A stretch of DNA of 64,000 nucleotides from NCBI GenBank assembly GCA_934777505.1, contig CAKVNM010000003.1, positions 121,057-185,056 on the forward strand, given 5' to 3'. Below are positions 59,475-64,000 of the stretch, in pieces. This DNA is from an uncultured Clostridia bacterium (GTDB lineage Bacteria; Bacillota; Clostridia; Christensenellales; UBA1242). Positions within the stretch are counted from its first letter, which is position 1. The number at the start of each line of letters is the position of its first letter. Made by a program: the position numbers and the translations under genes. The notes beneath the pieces were generated by a model. It saw only the letters and a list, made by a program, of their open reading frames with translations, did no database searches and was not told the DNA's origin.

Positions 59475-60278
59475 ATGAAAAACAAAGAAAATAAAACAAA
59501 AAAAGTGGTTGTTGTAACAGGTTCTAGTTCTGGCATTGGACTAGCGCTTTGCAACCTTTTGCTCGAAAATAATTATGTTGTTTATGGACTCGATAGAAAC
59601 GAAGGAACTGGCAAGTTTCCGAGCCTTGTGTGCGACCTAACAAACTATGACAGAGTCGGCGAATGTTTTGAAGAGATTTATCAAAAAGAAGGCAAGATTG
59701 ATGTTTTAGTCAACAACGCTGGAATGGGTATTTCGGGAGCGGTGGAACATATTAGCATGGAAACCACAAAAAAGTTGTTTGATATCAATATGATGGCAAC
59801 AATCAATGCGTCAAAAATGATTATTCCGTACTTTAAAAAAAATGGTGGCGGAAAGATTGTTTGCACAAGTTCGATTGGCGGAATTATTCCACTTCCTTTC
59901 CAAACAGCATATTCAATGAGCAAGGCGGCAATTAATAGTTTTGTTATGTCCCTAAGACTTGAAGTTGCACCTTTAAATATTAAAGTCTGCGCCGTTATGC
60001 CCGGTGACGCAAAAACAGGATTTACTAAGTCAAGGGAAAAAACTGTTGACGATGCTGGCTATGAAAACAGACTAAACAAGTCGGTTGGAAAAATGGAAAA
60101 AGATGAAATGGGTGGAATGACTCCGCTCAGCGTTGCAAAGGTGTTATTCAAGCAAATTGAACGAAAAAATCCACCTGCTATTGTAAGCGCTGGTTTCACA
60201 TATAAAATGGTTGCATTCTTGCAAAAAATCTTGCCAAGAAGACTTATGCTTAAAATCGTAGCAAAAATGTATGCATAG
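59475..60278 (+). CDS. Short-chain dehydrogenase/reductase
   Basis: This 267-aa NAD(P)-dependent oxidoreductase has the cofactor motif VTGSSSGIGLAL (residues ~12-23), NNAGMG, the catalytic Ser in CTSSIGG and YSMSK (Tyr and Lys). The substrate is not predictable; a C-terminal hydrophobic helix (KMVAFLQKILPRRLMLKIV) suggests membrane association, as in retinol dehydrogenase-like SDRs. Only AAGG at 59455-59462 could be an SD, and it lies upstream of the expected start of transcription. Confidence 0.88.
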   Translation: MKNKENKTKKVVVVTGSSSGIGLALCNLLLENNYVVYGLDRNEGTGKFPSLVCDLTNYDRVGECFEEIYQKEGKIDVLVNNAGMGISGAVEHISMETTKKLFDINMMATINASKMIIPYFKKNGGGKIVCTSSIGGIIPLPFQTAYSMSKAAINSFVMSLRLEVAPLNIKVCAVMPGDAKTGFTKSREKTVDDAGYENRLNKSVGKMEKDEMGGMTPLSVAKVLFKQIERKNPPAIVSAGFTYKMVAFLQKILPRRLMLKIVAKMYA

Positions 60279-60307
60279 AAAAAAGTTAAAAAAATCATGA
60301 AAAAATC

Positions 60308-60340
60308 AAAAAAAATCCTAAAAAATTAGGATTTTTTCGT
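60308..60340. terminator. Bidirectional terminator between SDR and the 253-aa gene
   Basis: AATCCTAA and TTAGGATT arms with flanking A- and T-runs on both sides. Confidence 0.85.
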
Positions 60341-60345
60341 TATTT

Positions 60346-61107
60346 TTAAACTTTTTCACTAAAATCTTCTTGTTCGACAAGGTTAGAATTATTTTCAATC
60401 AAATAGTCTTTTAATTCTTTAATTGCAGATTTGTTTAGTATTAATTTTTTGGCAGTTGTGTCGTATTTTGCAATCGAAAGTCTTTTAAAATGACTTGGGT
60501 ATGTGTTGATTGTTAGAGTATCACATGGTTCAATTTCTGTGCTTTCAATTTCCCGCCAGAAGTATTCTTTTAAAGGGTGACGCAAAAACACATTAATGTT
60601 CACATTGTCATTTTCTTGACTTGGAATAATTTGACTGTAATAGTTGAGTGGGGCAGAAAGATAAGGGTTAAAGTACTTCATGTAAATTTTGTCAACTTCT
60701 TTGCTTTTGGAAATTGATAAAGCCACCATGTCAATGCTAAAAAGTTCGTTGTTTATATTAAGTTTGTTAAGGTTTTTGTAAAGTTTTGATAGCTCAATAA
60801 TCATGTGGTTGACAACTTGTTTTAGGTTCTGTTGTTTGTCAACATCAATATTTAACTCGGTGCTTTCGGTTAAAAATTTATAGTTGTATTTTATGGACTC
60901 AATCATGATAGAAAGATATTGCTTCATGAGTGAAATATTTGCTTTGTATAGCATTTTGCCGATGTGCTTTTGCATTGGATAAGAGTCAAAAACAAGTTTT
61001 TCATCGTCAAACACTTCGTAGGCATAGTTTGGATAGATAGAAGCGTTGTATTCGTCATATTCATCGGGCGTTGGATTTGTATGATATTGTTTTACAATTT
61101 TTATCAT
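60346..61107 (-). CDS. Hypothetical protein, 253 aa
   Basis: This is a soluble charged protein without membrane helix or signal. The N-terminal third is Tyr/Asp-rich (YHTNPTPDEYDEYNASIYPNYAYEVFDDEKLVFDSYP), the middle is helical with Ile/Lys/Leu heptads, and the C-terminal region reads FLRHPLKEYFWREIESTEIEPCDTLTINTYPSHFKRLSIAKYD. I recognise no family. I start at the ATG at 61107 behind AAGGAG. Single-gene unit, opposite to its neighbours. Confidence 0.65.
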   Translation of the reverse strand: MIKIVKQYHTNPTPDEYDEYNASIYPNYAYEVFDDEKLVFDSYPMQKHIGKMLYKANISLMKQYLSIMIESIKYNYKFLTESTELNIDVDKQQNLKQVVNHMIIELSKLYKNLNKLNINNELFSIDMVALSISKSKEVDKIYMKYFNPYLSAPLNYYSQIIPSQENDNVNINVFLRHPLKEYFWREIESTEIEPCDTLTINTYPSHFKRLSIAKYDTTAKKLILNKSAIKELKDYLIENNSNLVEQEDFSEKV

Positions 61108-61209
61108 GATTGCTCCTTTTTTGATATAAAATTTTAACACACTGCTTTATTAAAAGTCAATACTAAATATTATATGAAAATTGTGCCATAAAATTTCACT
61201 CGTTATTAC

Positions 61210-61238
61210 TTGACAAATTTCGCCTAAGTTTATACAAT
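61210..61238 (+). promoter_or_regulatory. valS promoter
   Basis: TTGACA (61210-61215), 17 bp, TACAAT (61233-61238). The leader is about 15 bases, so there is no T-box. Confidence 0.8.
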
Positions 61239-61257
61239 CTTGATTGGAGAATTTTTT

Positions 61258-63702
61258 ATGGAACAGACAAAAGTAGAACAAAAAATCTTAGACGGAAAGT
61301 ATGATTTCAAAACCAGTGAGAAAAAATGGCAAGACTACTGGCAAGAAAAAGATATATACAAATTTGACGAACACGGCACAAGCAAGGTGTACTCAATCGA
61401 CACTCCACCTCCAACCGTAAACGGCAAAATTCACATGGGACATTTGTCAAGTTATATGCACATTGAATCTATGGCTCGTCATCACAGAATGAAGGGAGAA
61501 AATGTTTATTTCCCATTTGGATTTGATGATAACGGTCTTCCAACCGAAAGATATGTTGAAAAAACTCACAAAGTTAAAGCATATCAAATGCCAAGGCAAG
61601 ATTTTATTAACTTGTGCTTAGATACAACAAAAGAACTTGAAAAAGAATTTCATGCACTATATAGGTCGGCTGGTTTCTCGTGTAACCTAAAACAAACATA
61701 TAGTTCAATCAGCCCAAGAACACAAAAGATTAGTCAAGAGTCTTTTATTGACCTTCTTCAAAAAGGCTATGTGTATCATGCAGAAAGTCCAGCGCTATGG
61801 TGCACTGAGTGTAGAACAGCCGTTGCTCAAAGCGAACTAGAAGACAAAGACATTGAAAGCACATTCAATTACATTAAGTTTTATATTGCTGGCACTGATG
61901 AGTATGTTACAGTTGCAACAACTCGTCCAGAAATGCTTCCAGCGTGCGATTGTGTGTTTATTAACCCAAACGATGAGAAAAACAAATATTTGCTAGACAA
62001 AAAACTAATTGTTCCACACTTCAACTTTGAAGTTCCAGTTTTGACTGATGAACTTGTTGACCTTGAAAAAGGTTCAGGAATTGTTATGTGTTGTACTTTT
62101 GGTGATACAGTTGATAAGGAATGGCAAAGAAAACACAATCTTCCAATCAAAGAAGCATTTAATAATGCAGGAAGAATGAATGAAATTGCTGGCGAATTTG
62201 CAGGAATGAAAATCACAGAAGCAAGGCAGGCAATTATCGAAAAATTGAGAGAAGAAGATTTGCTCATCAAACAAGAAAATCTTACTCACGCAGTTTCTAC
62301 TCACGAAAGATGCGGAACTCCTATTGAAATTATTGTTAAAAAGCAATGGTTTATTGATGTTTTAAATCATAAACAAGAACTTTTGAAGGCGGGTTACGAC
62401 CTAAATTGGCACCCAGAACCAATGCGTGCAAGATATATTAACTGGGTTGAAAACTTGCAGTGGAACTGGTGTATTTCTCGTCAAAGATACTATGGTGTTC
62501 CATTCCCAGTTTGGTATTGTAAAAATTGTGGCAAAGTTATGGTTGCTGACAAAAACGATTTGCCAGTAGACCCAGTGGTTTCTTCGCCAAAACACGCTTG
62601 CGAGTGTGGCTCAACAGAGTTTGTTCCAGAACTTGATGTTATGGATACTTGGGCAACAAGTTCTCTAACACCACAAATTTGCACAGATTTGCTCACACAA
62701 AAGGGTCTAGATGATACTTTTGTTCCAATGAACCTTAGACCAAATGCACACGACAACATTCGTGTTTGGGATTTTTATACCGTTGTAAAGAGTTTGTATC
62801 ATTTTGGCAAACTTCCATGGACAGATTTGATGATTTCTGGCTATGTTACAAGTCCAGATGGTAGCAAACTATCAAAAAAGAGTGGTAACAACAAAAATAG
62901 TCCACAAGACATCATTGCTCAATATTCAGCAGATGTAACTCGTTACTGGGCAAACAGTTTGAGTCTTGGAAAAGATACTGCATTCTCACTTATTCCGTTT
63001 GATAGTGGTAAAAAACTTGTTAACAAACTTTGGAATGCATCAAAATTTGTTCTATCATTCTTGACTGACTACGAATATAGGTCAGTTGAGTTGCTTCCAA
63101 TCGACAAGTGGATTTTGGAAGAATATAGGGCTTTATACGCTAGTTTTGTTAAGCACTTAGATAACTATGAAATTTGTCTTGGACTAAACGAACTTGAAAG
63201 ATTTTTCTGGAATTTCTGCGATAACTATATTGAAATTGTTAAGCGTAGACTCTACAATCCAGATGTGTTCGGCAAGGCAGGACAAGAAAGTGGTCAAATG
63301 GCTTGCTATTTGGTACTTCTTGGAATGCTTAAAATGTTTGGCGTATTCTTGCCACACATTACTGAAGAAATTTATCAAGCATACTATGCTCAAAAAGAAA
63401 ACAAAACTTCAATTCATATCTCCAAATATCTTGATTTGGGTGCTGTAACTGACAAGCAACTTTTGCTTAACGGCGAAATGCTCACAAAAATTGTTTCCGA
63501 CATTCGTGGCTACAAGAGTGAAAATAAAATTTCTTTAAAAACCATGATTTCAAGTTTGGAAATCACAATTCCTAGCGAATATCAAGACTTTATTAAGCAA
63601 ACAGAGCAAGATTTGCTTGGTGTTGGCGGAATTTATGAAATCACTTATAAAACGGGCGAATATAACCTAAAATTCGGCGATATTATCGCGGAAAATAATT
63701 AG
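61258..63702 (+). CDS. valS: Valyl-tRNA synthetase, archaeal-type
   Basis: This is an 814-aa class I synthetase. The HIGH motif is HMGH at 59-62, within TPPPTVNGKIHMGHLSSYMH, and KMSKS is KLSKK at 537-541. A CP1 editing domain and a zinc site (WYCKNCGK...CECGS) are visible. PPTVNG (not PPNVTG), DDNGLPTERYVE and the lack of the C-terminal coiled coil of bacterial ValRS place it with the archaeal/rickettsial form. The ATG at 61258 follows GGAGA. A terminator ends the gene. Confidence 0.93.
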   Translation: MEQTKVEQKILDGKYDFKTSEKKWQDYWQEKDIYKFDEHGTSKVYSIDTPPPTVNGKIHMGHLSSYMHIESMARHHRMKGENVYFPFGFDDNGLPTERYVEKTHKVKAYQMPRQDFINLCLDTTKELEKEFHALYRSAGFSCNLKQTYSSISPRTQKISQESFIDLLQKGYVYHAESPALWCTECRTAVAQSELEDKDIESTFNYIKFYIAGTDEYVTVATTRPEMLPACDCVFINPNDEKNKYLLDKKLIVPHFNFEVPVLTDELVDLEKGSGIVMCCTFGDTVDKEWQRKHNLPIKEAFNNAGRMNEIAGEFAGMKITEARQAIIEKLREEDLLIKQENLTHAVSTHERCGTPIEIIVKKQWFIDVLNHKQELLKAGYDLNWHPEPMRARYINWVENLQWNWCISRQRYYGVPFPVWYCKNCGKVMVADKNDLPVDPVVSSPKHACECGSTEFVPELDVMDTWATSSLTPQICTDLLTQKGLDDTFVPMNLRPNAHDNIRVWDFYTVVKSLYHFGKLPWTDLMISGYVTSPDGSKLSKKSGNNKNSPQDIIAQYSADVTRYWANSLSLGKDTAFSLIPFDSGKKLVNKLWNASKFVLSFLTDYEYRSVELLPIDKWILEEYRALYASFVKHLDNYEICLGLNELERFFWNFCDNYIEIVKRRLYNPDVFGKAGQESGQMACYLVLLGMLKMFGVFLPHITEEIYQAYYAQKENKTSIHISKYLDLGAVTDKQLLLNGEMLTKIVSDIRGYKSENKISLKTMISSLEITIPSEYQDFIKQTEQDLLGVGGIYEITYKTGEYNLKFGDIIAENN

Positions 63703-63711
63703 TAAAACAAA

Positions 63712-63742
63712 AAGTCATTAGAATATCTAGTGGCTTTTTTTA
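63712..63742 (+). terminator. valS terminator
   Basis: AAGTCATTAG (63712-63721) pairs with CTAGTGGCTT (63727-63736) with two G-T pairs, then TTTTT. No gene is seen from here to the cloverleaf. Confidence 0.8.
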
Positions 63743-63830
63743 TTTGATAAATTGGTTTAACAATAAGGGAATTGTGAGTGATGGGAAAGATATGAAAAAG
63801 GAGTGTTGATTGAAAAATTGTGAAAGGGGC

Positions 63831-63922
63831 GGGAAGCCTAAAAAGTTCGAGCAAGTTCGCTCGAACTTTATGTTGCACCACCGCATGGTGGTGCAAGCCA
63901 GCATTCGCTGGCGGGGCTTCCC
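63831..63922. repeat. GC-rich cloverleaf-like inverted-repeat element
   Basis: Four perfect stems nest in 92 bases. The outer GGGAAGCC (63831-63838) pairs with GGCTTCCC (63915-63922). Inside are an 11-bp hairpin AAAGTTCGAGC/GCTCGAACTTT (63842-63869), a 10-bp hairpin TTGCACCACC/GGTGGTGCAA (63873-63896) and a 6-bp hairpin GCCAGC/GCTGGC (63897-63912). The three hairpins sit side by side in the outer stem, like a four-way junction. The block is much richer in GC than its surroundings and carries no SD-led ORF. Confidence 0.95.
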
Positions 63923-63928
63923 ACGCAC

Positions 63929-64000
63929 ACTCCGCACACTCCGCACACTCCGCACACTCCGCACACTCCGCACACTCCGCACACTCCGCACACTCCGCAC
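63929..64000. repeat. 9-bp tandem repeat (ACTCCGCAC x8), running off the window
   Basis: Eight perfect copies of ACTCCGCAC fill the last 72 bases, starting six bases after the cloverleaf element. A shorter imperfect copy (ACGCAC) precedes them. On the minus strand the frame would read Arg-Ser-Val repeats, but no start or SD supports a protein. Confidence 0.95.

Noticed and set aside
63740..64000. Minus-strand frame reading Arg-Ser-Val repeats
   Set aside because: It is just a translation of the 9-bp repeat and cloverleaf; no start signal.

Overview
The window is AT-rich DNA with short intergenic gaps, clean Shine-Dalgarno (SD) sites and many promoters of the form TTGACA-N17-TATAAT. It carries spoVG, spoVT (AbrB-like) and spoVB-like genes, a YolD/Y-family polymerase pair, and the secG-rnr-smpB-ssrA order typical of Bacillota. 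This suggests an uncultured low-GC Clostridia-like bacterium. The genetic code is standard: TGA ends several genes. No phage, insertion sequence or CRISPR array is visible. The window begins inside a zinc-ribbon gene and ends inside a 9-bp tandem repeat.

Layout. 1-6.7 kb: polymerase Y with YolD, glutamine synthetase, tyrS, a sugar-nucleotidyltransferase, a secreted SIMPL protein and tRNA-Asn. 6.8-22.5 kb: a 1,039-aa GLUG-repeat surface protein, spoVG, murC, rpmE, prmC-prfA-AI-2E transporter, a tiny Cys-rich membrane protein absent from ordinary ORF calls, an ArsR regulator, a 1,245-aa surface protein, a cardiolipin synthase and spoVT. 22.5-30.4 kb: a lipid II/polysaccharide flippase-like protein, dus, a Na/Pi cotransporter and the glycolytic run pgk-tpiA-gpmI. 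30.6-36.5 kb: a MoxR-type ATPase fused to a rearranged DUF6273-like region, secG, rnr, smpB and ssrA (tmRNA).

36.6-44.3 kb is an accessory stretch of small membrane proteins, XRE regulators, a lipoprotein, a radical SAM protein, a methyltransferase and a PD-(D/E)XK nuclease. 44.4-46.1 kb holds a degenerate AAA-like protein and a metallopeptidase/VWA protein that probably partner the distant MoxR ATPase. 46.2-52.4 kb is a tight five-gene operon: release-factor paralogue, UvrD-like helicase, coiled-coil protein, membrane-anchored GLUG protein and a small membrane protein. I cannot match it to a described system.

52.5-53.1 kb: tRNA-Leu is followed by a 180-bp tandem array. Each unit repeats the tRNA 3' end and carries an inverted copy of its T-arm. 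53.8-59.1 kb: a divergent NAD-salvage regulon (NrtR-like regulator, NadE and a divergent Prs-like protein on one side; Nudix hydrolase, NMNAT and PncB on the other), with a palindrome over each of the two face-to-face promoters. On paper these enzymes could rebuild NAD from ADP-ribose and nicotinate. 59.5-63.7 kb: a short-chain dehydrogenase, an unknown protein and an archaeal-type valyl-tRNA synthetase. The last 170 bp hold a GC-rich 92-nt cloverleaf-like inverted-repeat element and eight perfect 9-bp repeats.
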